Shown here piece after piece: positions 9,412-20,257 of a stretch of DNA of 64,000 nucleotides (positions are counted from its first letter, which is position 1; each line of letters opens with the position of its first letter). The position numbers and the translations under genes are program-made. Origin of the DNA: Ctena decussata (Eukaryota > Mollusca > Bivalvia > Lucinida > Lucinidae); contig OZ022511.1 of assembly GCA_963989385.1 (NCBI GenBank), forward strand, positions 24,794,503 to 24,858,502, in the 5' to 3' direction. Under the pieces are notes generated by a model. The model was given only the letters and a program-made list of their open reading frames with translations. It was not told where the DNA came from and did no database searches.

Positions 9412-10902
9412 TATACGCCCGTTTTGAAAAAACGGACATATTATGTCATGGCGCTGTCCGTCCATCTGTCAGTCCGTCCGTCCGTCCGTAAACATTCTTG
9501 TGCGCTCCATAACTCAGTAACCGTTTGAGATATCTTCATGAAATTTTGTAGGGATATGTATTAGGTAGGGGGAACGTGTCATGTACAAGAATGGTTGCTC
9601 CCCCTTCCTTGGTTTCAAAGTTATGCCCCTTTGATTGTTTTTTACCCTACAGGTCTTGTGCACGCCAGAACTAGATAACTGTTTGGGATATCTTCATGAA
9701 ACTTCATAGAAATGTGTATGAAGTCCCAACGATGTGTCGCGTACAACAATGGTTGCTCTCCCTTACTTCGTTTCTGAGTTACATCCCTTTTATTAGTTCT
9801 TTTAGGCTGTTTTTGTGTATACTTATGTTGTGCATACATTCACTCAGTAACTGTTTGGAATATCATGATGAAACTTTATAGCAATGTGCATGATCACAAG
9901 ATAATATGTCGCATATAAGAATGGTTGCTCCCCCTTTCTTAATTTTGGAGTAAACTCCCTTTCTTCCGTCCATAAACATTCTTGTGTGAGCCATAACTCA
10001 GTAACCATTTGGGATATCTTCATGAAATTTTGTATGCATATGTAGTAGGTAGGGGGAATGTATCGCATACAAGAATGGTTGCTCCCCCTTCTTTAGTTTC
10101 CAAGTTATGCCCCTTTGATTGTTTTTTTTTCCTTCAGGTCTTGTGCGCGCCATAACTAGATAACTATTTGGGATATCTTCATGAAACTTCATAGAAATGT
10201 GTATGAAGTCTCAACGATGTGTTGCGTACAAAATGGTTGCTCTCCCTTTATTCGTTACTGAGTTACATCCCTTTTATTAGTTCTTTTAGGCTATTTTTGT
10301 GTATACTTATGTTGTGCATACATTAACTCAGTAACTGTTTGGAATATCATGATGAAACTTTATAGCAATGTGCATGATCACAAGATGATGTGTCACATAT
10401 AAGAATGGTTGCTCCCCCTTTCTTAATTTTGGAGTAACCTCCCTTTGATCATTATTTTTAGGCATTTCCATTCACTCCACATATCTCCTTAACCCTTTGA
10501 TATATTAGAATGAAGCTTTGTAGGAATGTGTGTAATAATGGGGCAATGAATCCTGAGCAAGAACCATGACTCTGGCTTGCTTACTTGATTATCTGCCCAT
10601 GCATAAATTTCCTATTTACTCTGTAACTCCTTAACCGTTTAGAATATTTTAACACAACTGTATCGAGATGTGTATATTGTCAAGGGAATGTATTAGAACC
10701 AAGAATGGTATATCTAGTATATGAATTATCTCCCTTGTTTGATGTGTTAAATAGTTAAATAATGTTGCCATCATTAATTAAACTGTGGTTTCCCCTGTTT
10801 GTCTGCCTGTCTGTCCTTTTGTAAACAATCTTGTTCATCCTATAATTCCTTTATGACATTAAAACGGGCGTATTATGCGCCGCTTGCGAAGCCCTTGTTA
10901 CA
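9412..10902. mobile_element. Long non-coding element with CGTCCGTCC head and internal tandem units
   Basis: The start TATACGCCCGTTTTGAAAAA and the end AAAACGGGCGTATTATGC form short inverted ends. After a GTCCGTCC tract come units of about 160 bp with CTCAGTAACCGTTTG, GATATCTTCATGAAA and AATGGTTGCTCCC. A three-unit block of about 485 bp is present twice (9511-9995 and 9996-10480). Open frames on the minus strand (9642-10192) are only repeat translation. Confidence 0.8.
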
Positions 10903-10924
10903 TTTTTTATGGTAAACTTTCATC

Positions 10925-11290
10925 CCAACCTAAGAAGCCCCTGTAGCCTAGCCGGATAAGCGCTGCCCTGGTGATCTGTTGGTTTCAGGTTTGATACCCA
11001 TTGGAGGTGGTAATCTGTGCCACCGTAAACAGAGTTCCAGGGCACACAGCATTTCATTATCCACAATCTCATTGTCTGGATATGACTGAAATGCTGTTGA
11101 AATGGATGTAAAATTGGGTTAAGTACTGCCCTGCTAACCTGGCGTCCTGGGTTCGATTCCTACTAGAGGTGGTAAACTGTTTAAACATAAACGGAGATCC
11201 AGGCCGCACAGCCTTTCATTATCACCATCTCATCGTCTGTACATGACTGAAATACTGTTGAAAGGGACGTTAAATTGCAAGTCATAATCT
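10925..11290 (+). mobile_element. SINE-like repeats, two in tandem
   Basis: The first copy starts AGCCCCTGTAGCCTAGCCGG, with an A-box-like TAGCCTAGCCGG at about 10937 and a B-box-like GGTTTGATACC at about 10988. Both halves share a 3' section of the form ATGACTGAAAT.CTGTTGAAA. The second (about 11115-11290) contains GGTTCGATTCC and ends GACGTTAAATTGCAAGTCAT. Related copies lie at 23865 and 40565. Confidence 0.6.
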
Positions 11291-11429
11291 CGATCTTTTC
11301 AAAAACTAACTTTCCTGCTGAGTTCCAGCTTTGAATGGGGGTGTTCATGTGCTTTTGTTTGTCTGAGGTTTACCTGTATTTCTATTGTTGCATGTGGTAA
11401 GTTTTACAGTTATAAGGAATTAAATCCCA

Positions 11430-12110
11430 TGGTTAGGTAACACCGATTCTATTAGCTAATAACCTACTGAGCATAGACAAGTCTATTTGACATGATTGAT
11501 GTTCTTATGTAAACTTTCACCCCTAAACATCTGAAATAGACTCTTCCATTATCTCAAATTTGCAGAGTCCATTACCGAGGAAAGGGGTAATGATACCTCC
11601 TAAATATCAGAAATAGACTCTTCCAAGCACATTTTTTCACCTCTTTATATCTGAAATGGACTGTTCCATCACTTGGGCTAATCCATTATTTAGTAAAAAT
11701 TGGGGGGTATTTTAAATTGCAATTATTCTTCACCCCTAAAATCTGAAATGGACTCTTCTAACTTTAGATTTGGACAAGTCCATTATTGAAAAAAGGGGAA
11801 AAAAGGAACTTACATCATTTCTTTTATCCTTCAAGATAACAGTTCACTCCTATATATAAAATTGACCCTTCCATTTTGAGTTTTGACAAATCTATTATTT
11901 ATAAAAAGGTAAATTGACTTGAGTTTTAACATAATGGAACTCATAGGTTAATCTTCATTGTTTGTTTGAAAAGAAAAAGAAAAGAAAAAAAAAACAGAAA
12001 TAGGCCATGAACTCTATTCAGGCTGTTGCACACTAAAAACTGTAAATGGTGTGTTTATGATAAAACCATTGCATAATCCTTGACTGTGGGAGTATACCTT
12101 AAAAAGACAG
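11430..12110. repeat. Segment with CTGAAATRGACTCTTCCA units; homologous to 16640-17395
   Basis: Units of about 100 bp of the form CACCCCTAAATATCTGAAA TGGACTCTTCCA ... TCCATTATTGAAAAAAGGGG recur at about 11508, 11600, 11640, 11730 and 11845. Flanking sequence after the units (ATCTTCATTGTTTG..., GGCTGTTGCACACTAAA) also matches the second locus, so a longer segment than the array was copied. Confidence 0.7.
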
Positions 12111-12179
12111 CGTGATGAGTGAACTCAGGTTTAATGTCCCACCAACAAATAGGTCAAACGGAGATGGGACGTAATAGTA

Positions 12180-12320
12180 ACCGGATGAGTGCGAGGGGTG
12201 TATGAATTGGAAAGACCTGAGCACGGGGAAATGGGAACACAGAGCGGCTTTAGCCGCGAGGTGTTTTCATTTCCCGTGCTCAGGTCTTTCCAATTCATGC
12301 ACCACGAGCACGAATCCGGT
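12180..12320. repeat. Long near-perfect hairpin, about 53-bp arms
   Basis: ACCGGATGAGTGCGAGGGG at the left pairs with the right end, which finishes CACGAATCCGGT. TGAATTGGAAAGACCTGAGC pairs with GCTCAGGTCTTTCCAATTCA, and ACGGGGAAATG with CATTTCCCGT. The loop is about 34 bp and itself contains GCGGCTTTAGCCGC. A frame across it at 12202-12393 is accidental. Confidence 0.85.
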
Positions 12321-12589
12321 AACTGACTTACACTTCGACAAAGCTATGCCATCATCTCGTGCAGTTTATCAGTCCTTCAAATGTAACTGTTAACATTGCA
12401 CAGAAATAGATGTAAAATATTCATCGTGTCTGTGTATCTGGATTTTTTTATGTCATCGTAAGTTTGCCTATAAATTAAAGTTGTAAAAAATCATATAATG
12501 CAGTATTTCAAATATTTTTATTTATTTTTTTTTTGCCTAAATCATTTTTGTTACAATTATTTTAAAATAAAATTTATATTTTTTAATTT

Positions 12590-12745
12590 CTATACGCCAG
12601 TTTTTATTTTTTTGACGGGACGTATTATGTCGTGGCGCAGTCCGTCCATCTGTCTGCCCGTCCGTCCATCCGCTCGTAAACATTCCTGTGCTCGCCACTA
12701 CGGGATATCTTCGTGAAATTTTATAGGAATTTGTAAAAGGGCAGG
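12590..12745. mobile_element. Truncated copy of the 9412-10902 family
   Basis: CTATACGCCAGTTTTTATT, GGGACGTATTATGTCGTGGC, a GTCCGTCCATC tract and GGGATATCTTCGTGAAATT follow the same order as the left end of the larger element. The copy then stops. Confidence 0.7.
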
Positions 12746-12911
12746 ATTCAGGTCATACAGCGCAGATGCGCAGTCTGAGCTGACTAGGCATTTTTTTCGT
12801 AAATGTCAAAATGGTCTTTTATAATGTGACGCTTCGAAGATGTACATATTGTATAGACCCTGATCAGCCGTGTTGCAGGTAAATAATCTGCGCAATTGTT
12901 GATAATAAATT

Positions 12912-12954
12912 ATGTGTGTGTGCGTGTGTGTGCATGTGTGTGTATGTGTGTGTG
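12912..12954. repeat. (TG)n microsatellite
   Basis: Interrupted TG dinucleotide run with C and A interruptions. Confidence 0.9.
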
Positions 12955-13102
12955 AAATTATAGAATTCCCTATCTGTTGATACGACTAAGGGTCTGGCCA
13001 CAACAAAGAGTAACTGACATATGGCATGTGATGATTTTCACACATACTCGTATTTTCTTAATATCCCGTTCTCTTTGTTAAAAAAGTACATGTGATGTAC
13101 GA

Positions 13103-15096
13103 TTTTTAGCTCACCTGGCCCGAAGGGCCATAGTGAGCTATTGTCATACCAATGCGTCCGGCGTGCGTCGTGCGTCGTGCGTCGTCACGCAATGTGTCCG
13201 TCAACACCTAAAAACAAATATTCAAACATCTTCTTCTGTAAAACTACTGGTCCCATGGTTCTCAAATTTCACATGGAGCATGACCTGACTCCAGGGTCTC
13301 AGAATTGTAAAATTGGGTCAGGTTGAAAATCCAAGATGGCCGCCGTTACTAAAAATAGCAAAAACAACAAAATAAACTTCTTCTCCAACACCACTGGGTA
13401 TATTTGTCTGAATTTTGGCATGGAACATCAGTGAAACCTTGGTATTCAAAATTGTAAAAATGAAAAAAATCTGTAGCGGAGTTTTGTCACAGTGACCTAC
13501 TTTCTGTTTACGTGTGTAATTTTGCTCAAATGCCAATGTCAAAAAATGACCTATTTAAACAACTTCAAACAACTTCTTCTCTAAAACCACTGAACCCATG
13601 GATCTCAAATTTCACATGGAGCATGACCAGACTGCAGGGTTTCAAAATTGTAAAATTGGGTCAGGTCAAGAATCCAAGATGGCTGCCGTTACTAAAAATA
13701 GCAAAAACAACAAAATAAACTTCTTCTCCAGAACCGTTTGGTATATTTGGTTGAAAGTTTGCATGGAACATAAGTGGGACCTTGGTATTAAAAATTGTAA
13801 AAATAAAAAAAATCTATTGCGGAATTAGGTCACAGTGACCTACTTTGCGTTTACAAGGCCGATTTTGCTCAAATGTCAATATCTAAAGAAAATGCAACCA
13901 ATTCTGACCAGATTTGGTCAGAATTGGTTTTTGAATGGAATAATTTCAATTTTGTGCCAGTTGACTATCCAAGATGGCCACCATGGGGGCCATTACTAAA
14001 AATAGCACAAACATAAAAATGACAATTACTCAAGAACACTTGAATGGAATTGGACCAATTTTGTGTCAGAATGTTCCGTGCATGAAGCAGTTTCGATTAA
14101 TTGCAATTTGGCATTCCAAGATGGCCGCCATCTGGTGTTACTAAAAATAGCACAAACATAAAAATGACAATTACTCAAGAACCCTTGAATGGAATTGGAC
14201 CAATTTTGTGTCAGAATGTTCCTTGCATGAAGTCGTTTTGATTAATTGCAATTTGGCATTCCAAGATGGCCGCCATCTGGTGTTACTAAAAATAGCACAA
14301 AACATGAAAATGACAATATCTCAGTAACCGCTGAATGGATTTTGACGAAATTTGTGTCAAAATGATTCTTGCATTGAGATGTTTCAAAATATCTAACTGT
14401 AGACCATTCATATTGGCCTCTGTTTCTAAAAATAGAAAAATGTGAAAATTAGAAAATCTCAATGGAGTTGGATTAATTTTGTGTCAGAATGGTCCTTTCA
14501 TTAAGCTTTTTCGATTTTGTGCATTTTGGCATTCGAAGATGGCTGCCATTTTCCGTTACTAAAAATAGCACAAAACATGAAAATGACAATATCTCAGTAA
14601 CCGCTGAATGGATTTTGACGAAATTTGTGTCAAAATGATTCTTGCATTGAGATGTTTCTAAAATATCCAACTGTAAGACCAGTCATATTGACATTTGTTA
14701 CTAAAAATAGAAAAATGTGAAAATCAGAAGATCTCAATGGGATTGGACCAAATTTGTGTCAAAATGGTCCTTGCATGAAGGCTTTTTGATTTTTTGCATT
14801 TTAGCAATCCAAGATGGCCGCCATCTGCCGTTACTAAAAATAGCACAAAACATGAAACCGGCAATATCTCAGTAACCCCTGAATGGATTTTGATGAAATT
14901 TGTGGCGAAAATGATTCTTGCATTGAGGTGTTTCAAAAGTAAATATATAAAGACCAGGCAAGTTGGCCTCTGTTACTAAAAGTAGCAAAATGTGAAAATG
15001 AGAAATTCTCAGTGGAATTGGACCAATTTTGTATCAGAATGGTTCCGTTGCACAATAGCCAGGTGAGCGATATCAGGCCCATTTGGGCCTCTTGTT
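13103..15096 (+). mobile_element. Pearl-like or Helitron-like non-autonomous element, full length
   Basis: The left end is TTAGCTCACCTGGCCCGAAG, a hairpin of GGCC arms, followed by a CGTGCGTCG tract. The right end is CAGGTGAGCGATATCAGGCC, then the hairpin GGCCCATTTGGGCC and TCTTGTTTTTT. Between lie repeated modules: AAGATGGCCGCCATCTG about every 170 bp, TTACTAAAAATAGCA at least nine times, and CTGAATGGATTTTGACGAAA. The hairpin-terminated 3' end and tandem core fit the bivalve 'pearl' elements, which are thought to be Helitron/Helentron-derived; that is from memory. It has no coding capacity. Confidence 0.7.
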
Positions 15097-15479
15097 TTTT
15101 AATAGCGTCTCTCTCAATAAGGTTGTTACTGTAAATACTCTAACCAGTCTGTGCAGCCGAGCAGACTGTTCGAAGAGTCTGTCTGCTTCCAAATATACTC
15201 CCAGGGTCCGTAGATTGTTTTGCGAACAAGGTACTCTGATCAGACCGGCATTATGCGCAGGCTGATCAGAGTTACGTGTTTGCAACAATCAAACGGTGCA
15301 TTTTCACACCGCATTAATCATTTGAAATCAGCTTATAATGTGTTATATAATTTGCACGGACCCAGGTGTTTCTTTGAGGAATCACCTGGGCACGAGCTTT
15401 TTTGTATGGGAGTCTATGGAGAAAACATCTCACGGTTACGCAATTTTCGGGTGTTCAAGTTGGTTACTAACCTGAAGGA

Positions 15480-15605
15480 AACAAAGGAAGCGAAGTGTAA
15501 CTTGGTTTAAAGTCTCATCCGAAAGACATGAGAAGCTGCGGATCGAACCTGAGACCCCTGTAATGGTAGTCTTGCACCTTATCCACTATACTACGGCCGT
15601 CTCTT
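15480..15605 (-). mobile_element. tRNA-derived SINE, minus strand
   Basis: On the minus strand the sequence reads CGGCCGTAGTATAGTGGATA, with the A-box TAGTATAGTGG, then AGGTTCGATCC (B-box), then CATGTCTTTCGGATGAGAC and TTTAAACCAAG. The GGATGAGAC...TTAAACC segment is, from memory, a domain common in molluscan SINEs. It is not a functional tRNA gene: the acceptor stem and anticodon arm do not close. Confidence 0.6.
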
Positions 15606-15681
15606 TGGGACAAATGGGTCCGAGCAAACATTGCAAATCTAGACTAGACTGCACAGGGTGTATACTGTGTGCCATTCCATT

Positions 15682-15917
15682 TGAGCCGCGACACGACAAA
15701 ACCAACAATGTGGTTGTGCGCCCAGCGCAGGCTCAGATCACCCTGGGCATCCACCTAGTCTGAGCAGTCTTTCCTAAGCACTTAAAGGGTAGTTTAGGGT
15801 CTTTGCTTCCTCCATGCGGACAGCGAAGACTCTGATCAGACTGGGCGGATGCCCAGGCTGAACTGAGTCTGTGCTGGGCGCACAACCACATTGTTGGTTT
15901 TCTCGTGTCGCGGCTCA
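15682..15917. mobile_element. MITE family A, copy 2
   Basis: GAGCCGCGACACGACAAAACC at the left and TTTTCTCGTGTCGCGGCTCA at the right. The arms of about 85 bp are near-perfect inverses, carrying CAGATCACCCTGGGCATCC and GGATGCCCAGGCTGAACTG. The middle is CTTAAAGGGTAGTTTAGGG. Confidence 0.9.
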
Positions 15918-16266
15918 TTTGTAATATAAAACCAAATCGTTGTGTTTTAAAGACAATTTTGGTTATTAGGTATTTCAATCTTTAGAGCGCCTTTGCGAAG
16001 AAAGGGGGGCTTACGCTATATAATAAACGCCCTCATCCCATATCAGTTTTCAAGAAGTTTGTAGAATTTTCTAATTTTGAGCCCAATAAGGCATGCTTCT
16101 TTGTCCTCTGACAATTCTTGTCGAATTTGGACAAGTCAATTGTTTCGAAAAGACGACTTGATGACATAATTTCTGTAATTCCTCAGAATTAGCTTTCAAC
16201 CCTTCCATGACAAAAAATAATTTTCAAATTTTCAAGCTTTGAATTAAACATACCGTAACTGGTATG

Positions 16267-16338
16267 GCAAACACTGCAGACCCTGATCAAACTGCTCCAA
16301 AAGGAGCATTTTGATCAGGTTCTGCAGTGTTTGCTTAG
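16267..16338. repeat. Small hairpin family C (GCAAACACTGCAGACCCTGA)
   Basis: GGCAAACACTGCAGACCCTG at the left is matched by CAGGTTCTGCAGTGTTTGC at the right around CTGCTCCAAAAGGAGCA. Confidence 0.8.
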
Positions 16339-16510
16339 AACCATCTGTCCCAATACTTGAGATGCTTCACAAGAAGGTTTGTGTAATATTTTCCTTAGTC
16401 TTAAATTCAACCCTTAATGCGCCAAAAAGCAGACGACAAAATTTACGTCTGCAGAATTTCAAAACATGTCTCGTCCAAGCGATATCATATTGAGAATTTT
16501 AACACTAAAG

Positions 16511-16580
16511 GGCAAACAGTGTAGATTCAGATGAGGTGGCTCATTCTGAGCCACCTCATCTGGATCTACACTGTTTGCCA
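16511..16580. repeat. Small hairpin family C
   Basis: GGCAAACAGTGTAGATTCAG pairs with CTGGATCTACACTGTTTGCC. The core is ATGAGGTGGCTCATTCTGAGCCACCTCAT. Confidence 0.85.
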
Positions 16581-16639
16581 ATTCAACAATTTTAATTTTT
16601 GGGCGCTTTAAAGGTTAACCGTTGTGGTGAGTTTTACTC

Positions 16640-17334
16640 ATTAGTTGATAACTTGATAGTAGGTATTGTGTGGTCAAATTCTTTCAACCCTTTTCATCTC
16701 AAATAGACTATTCTATTATTGAACAGGGACAGATCTATTATTAAGAAAAGGGGTAACGACATGGTAATTGTAGTCCTATGAGGTAAATTTGCATCCCTAA
16801 ATATCTGAAATGGACTATTCCATAATCTGAAATTGGATGAGTCCATCATTGAGAAAAGGGGTAATGATGCCTAATTTTTGAAGAGAAACATTTACCCCTA
16901 AGTATCAGAAATAGACTCTTCCATAGAGGCAGGTACCCTTATTTTCTGAAATAGACTATTCCGTCACTTGGGGGAATCCATTATTTAAAAAGAATAGGGG
17001 TAATATTAGAATTGCCATTATCCTTCACCCCTAAATATCTGAAATGGACTCTTCTAACTTTAGCATTGGACAACTCCATTGTTGAAAAAAGGGTACTGGC
17101 ATTGTTTCTTTAATCCTTCAAGATAACTGTTCACCCGAAAGTAAAAAATAGACCCTTCTATTCTGAAGTTGGACAAGTCCATTATTTATAGAAGGGTGAA
17201 TTGAAAAAAGGGTATATAATGGCACACAGAATAAGTCTTCATTGTTCATGATTTTCCTAATCTTTGAGTAAAAAAAAAGCAGTGAACTGTGTTCAGGTTG
17301 TAACAATGGTAACACTAAACTTTTTATTGGTGTA
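16640..17334. repeat. Second copy of the CTGAAATRGACTCTTCCA segment
   Basis: The same units as 11430-12110 (AAATATCTGAAATGGACT, TCCATTATTGAGAAAAGGGG, CTTTAATCCTTCAAGATAAC) in the same order, then ATAAGTCTTCATTGTTCATG and CAGGTTGTAACAATGG matching its flank. The copies are clearly diverged, so this is not a recent duplication. Confidence 0.7.
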
Positions 17335-17676
17335 AGACTACAGTGTATAATCGATTCCGCTAATTTTCGCTTCCTGCAGAGACTGTACATCATATTTGGC
17401 TTCCGCCGAGACTGTCCGCGATCTCTTGCTCCCTGTCGAGACTTCTTTACGTGATAAATGGCTTCCTGCAGAGACTGTCCGCGTGATTCTGCTTCCTGCC
17501 GAGGCTCTCGGCAGGAAGCCGAGTCACGCGGACAGTCTCGGCAGGAAGCCATTTTTCGAGGACAGTAGTCCCTGCAGGAAGCGAGAGTTCGCCGACAGTC
17601 TCGGCGGAAGCCAAATATGACGGACAGGTTCTGCAGGAAGCGAAAATTCGCGGAATCGATTATACCCTGTGAAGAC
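17335..17676. mobile_element. Foldback palindrome built from GCTTCCTGCAGAGACTGTCC units, copy 1
   Basis: A nearly complete palindrome of about 340 bp centred near 17506 (CTGCCGAGGCTCTCGGCAG). Each arm holds several units of the form GGCTTCCTGCCGAGACTGTCCG, separated by short variable stretches. The outer ends are GTATAATCGATTCCGCTAA and its inverse CGCGGAATCGATTATAC. Frames on both strands here (17118-17684 minus, 17396-17620 plus) are repeat translation. It is inserted in the duplicated segment. Confidence 0.85.
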
Positions 17677-17747
17677 ACTACCATTGCATACCCTTGATGA
17701 GTGAGTGTATAAGTCCTATTTGTTGGGACAGATAGGTCTGAGCAAAT

Positions 17748-17812
17748 TTACAGTGCAAACCAAGATCAGACCGCAGTCTGATCAGAGTCTGCACTGTTTG
17801 CCATTTGGCACT
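17748..17812. repeat. Small hairpin family C
   Basis: CAGTGCAAACCAAGATCAGAC, a GCAG centre, then GTCTGATCAGAGTCTGCACTG followed by TTTGCC. Confidence 0.7.
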
Positions 17813-18125
17813 TTACTGTATTGTGAAACCAAACTGTTCCGTTTCTAAGACTCTTAGGTGTCCCAATTTTTAGAATATTTTTCCGGCGGTCCATATCTTA
17901 TTGACCCTCAGTAAATGAGCAACCGCTGTTGACTCTGATCAGTAAAATGTTGATTGGCTACAGAAGTATTCCAGCATGTATGGTATGTATGGTAATTCAT
18001 GTACTACCTCGGAAACGGGAGACGGGGTGGAGTGGGGTTGGGTGGGGGTGGTTACTAGGGCTATATTACAATAGATAATAAATCGGCATAATAACGAAAT
18101 TACCCCTAGTATAGTAATAATACCA

Positions 18126-19059
18126 TATACTCGAGAGGACTTTAAAAACGCCTCACCTGAAAGAAATTGAAATGTTGCATTTATTTTATTATCAGCTAAA
18201 CTGAAGCTAATGATGAATAAAACTGCATACATATATCAACTGCATGAGATAATCATCAGTACAATCTTAGAATTTACAGTGTTTAAATACACGCGACGAA
18301 GATAAAAAAGGGGGATTTTCACCAAACGGTTATAATTTACTCGGACTATAGCATGGTTCCCCTCTTCCGCTATATTTCAACAATTGCTGAATTGAAGCGA
18401 CTTAAACAAACGCTCGCGGAATGCAAAAATGGCATTTTAAACATGGCACCAAACTTCCAAAAGGCAGCAATAAATTCACTCAGACAGTATTTTACGGCTC
18501 ACCGTGGTCTACTCTAGAACGGCATGTAGTTAAAATGTGAATCTTAGAATCCGTTAAGAGTGGAATCAATGACGTCGACGTCATTTTACTGCGCTGATAA
18601 ACGGACGTTTGGTGCTGATATCTAAACATCCGTTGATGTCGGCGGATGCCTAGAAAGTAAATCTGTAAGACGTGTAAAACTCAAATTACGTTATTTTCCA
18701 GAAAATCACTTTTTTGAGATCCAAATTTTTGTGTCCCAGTTTTCAGTTTAAGCTGATTGATAGCAAATGAAGTCATGCGACCTTAGTTTTGTGTTTTCGC
18801 TGTAGGATATCTTTCATGGAAAAGCTGAGATTGATCTCAAGGGCTGTAACATAAGGAAGTTTTAAATAGAATTAAGGGGCAGTGACGTTGACCAGTTAAG
18901 TGCATAGGTCGTCACGCATGACATAAATTCCTGCAATTTCTTTAATTTGATTAGGTTTACAATTTCTAATAAAACATAGTCATATTAAACAACTTGAATG
19001 GTGGAATTACTAAAATAAATCACATTTTGGGTGAGGCGTTTTTAAAGTCCTCGAGTATA
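18126..19059. mobile_element. Inverted-repeat element, about 930 bp
   Basis: The left end TATACTCGAGAGGACTTTAA AAACGCCTCACC is mirrored at the right by GGTGAGGCGTTTTTAAAGTC and CTCGAGTATA. The interior shows no transposase. The minus-strand frame at 17939-18232 crosses the left end and is not supported. The right end abuts the next element. Confidence 0.65.
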
Positions 19060-19915
19060 GAAGGTGATAATCACTGATTTGGGGCAAAGACAAATATCTG
19101 CATAAAACACTGAAAATATAACCTACCTTCCTAAAACTTAGCAGATGCCTTCTTTATGTTATTTCACATAATCTAGAATCCCAAAATGCAGGATATGTTG
19201 ATGTTAAAAAGTGTTTTCATCAGAAAAGACCAAAGGGTAATTTTCTGCGCAAAAATCTAAAAAAAAAATAATATCATTATTGAAAATATACTTAGTTCTG
19301 AGGTTACTTGTTGCATTACGAAGAGCGTCCTAGCAATTATTTTTTTCCAACTCTTTCATACATTATCAGGCTGAGCAGATAAAAAAAAGACACAGCCTGT
19401 GTCCAAATTTTTTGTCAAAACACACAGGTGAGACTATTTTAACAAGGTTGAACAATTTCATTTACAACCTCCAATATGATCAAAAATGTATTATTTATAT
19501 TGCAGGTGTTGTATAGGTATGCTTGCCACCCGGGTATTTAATGAATGCATCCAGTATACATGCCCCTTGTACATGGTTGAACGTTTGAGAAAAAGCTACT
19601 GTTTTCATCTAGTCTGTCTCACAATTTGAGAAAGAGTTGGAACAAATAATTACCAGGACGCTCTTCATAATTGCAATTATGTACCTTCAGCGCTATGTAA
19701 ATTTTCAATAATGATGTTTTTTTAGATTTCTGCGCAGAAAACTACCCTTTGATCTTTCCTTATAAAACACTTTTTAAGCAGCATGTACTTCTATTTTGTA
19801 TTCTAAACTGTAGAGAACATCAAAAATAAGAAGTCTGCTAACTTTCAGGGAGATACGTTATTTTTTTATGGTTTTATGCAGATTTTTGCATTTACCATAA
19901 ATCACCACCTTATAG
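19056..19915. mobile_element. Element with about 300-bp inverted arms
   Basis: Left arm 19056-19365 and right arm 19622-19915 pair over most of their length. Examples: AGGGTAATTTTCTGCGCA against TGCGCAGAAAACTACCCT, and GAAGAGCGTCCT against AGGACGCTCTTC. There is a unique loop of about 255 bp. No open frame of note, so it is likely a non-autonomous foldback element. Confidence 0.75.
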
Positions 19916-20257
19916 GCTACAGAATGAAAAAGAGTTATAAAAAATGGCCGCCACTTGTCGAGCGCCAGTATATATTAAAGTACATGGTGACTAACAATAA
20001 TTGATATGCCTTTGAAATGTTTCTAGGTGGAGTGTACATATAGTATGCTCTCAAAATATTACCAACGAAGAGTCGACGTTGCAACGGTGCCGGTTTCAGC
20101 GTAATGTGCTCGCTTGAGGTTACTTATCTAACAAATACATTAAATAAAGGTGTTTCTTCTGTCACAGTGTATTTTATACAGAGAAGACAAAATCGGTTAA
20201 AGGTAATTAAGTATTGGTAATCCTTAATTAAATATTATGGCGTCATGCCAATTCGTG

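Noticed and set aside
9642..10192. Minus-strand frames sharing MKFHEDIPNSYLV
   Set aside because: Shared because they are the same tandem unit; no domain and no conservation beyond the DNA repeat.
15525..15605. Functional tRNA gene on the minus strand
   Set aside because: A and B boxes match, but the anticodon arm is not a clean stem-loop and SINE sequence follows.
17335..17676. CRISPR-like repeat-spacer pattern
   Set aside because: The repeats occur in both orientations within a palindrome, spacers are short and mirrored, and the context is clearly eukaryotic.
17118..17684. 188-residue minus-strand frame with CRDCPRDSASCREPRQEAES repeats
   Set aside because: It is the foldback palindrome read in one frame. 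The same style of protein appears on both strands here and at 63071-63717.
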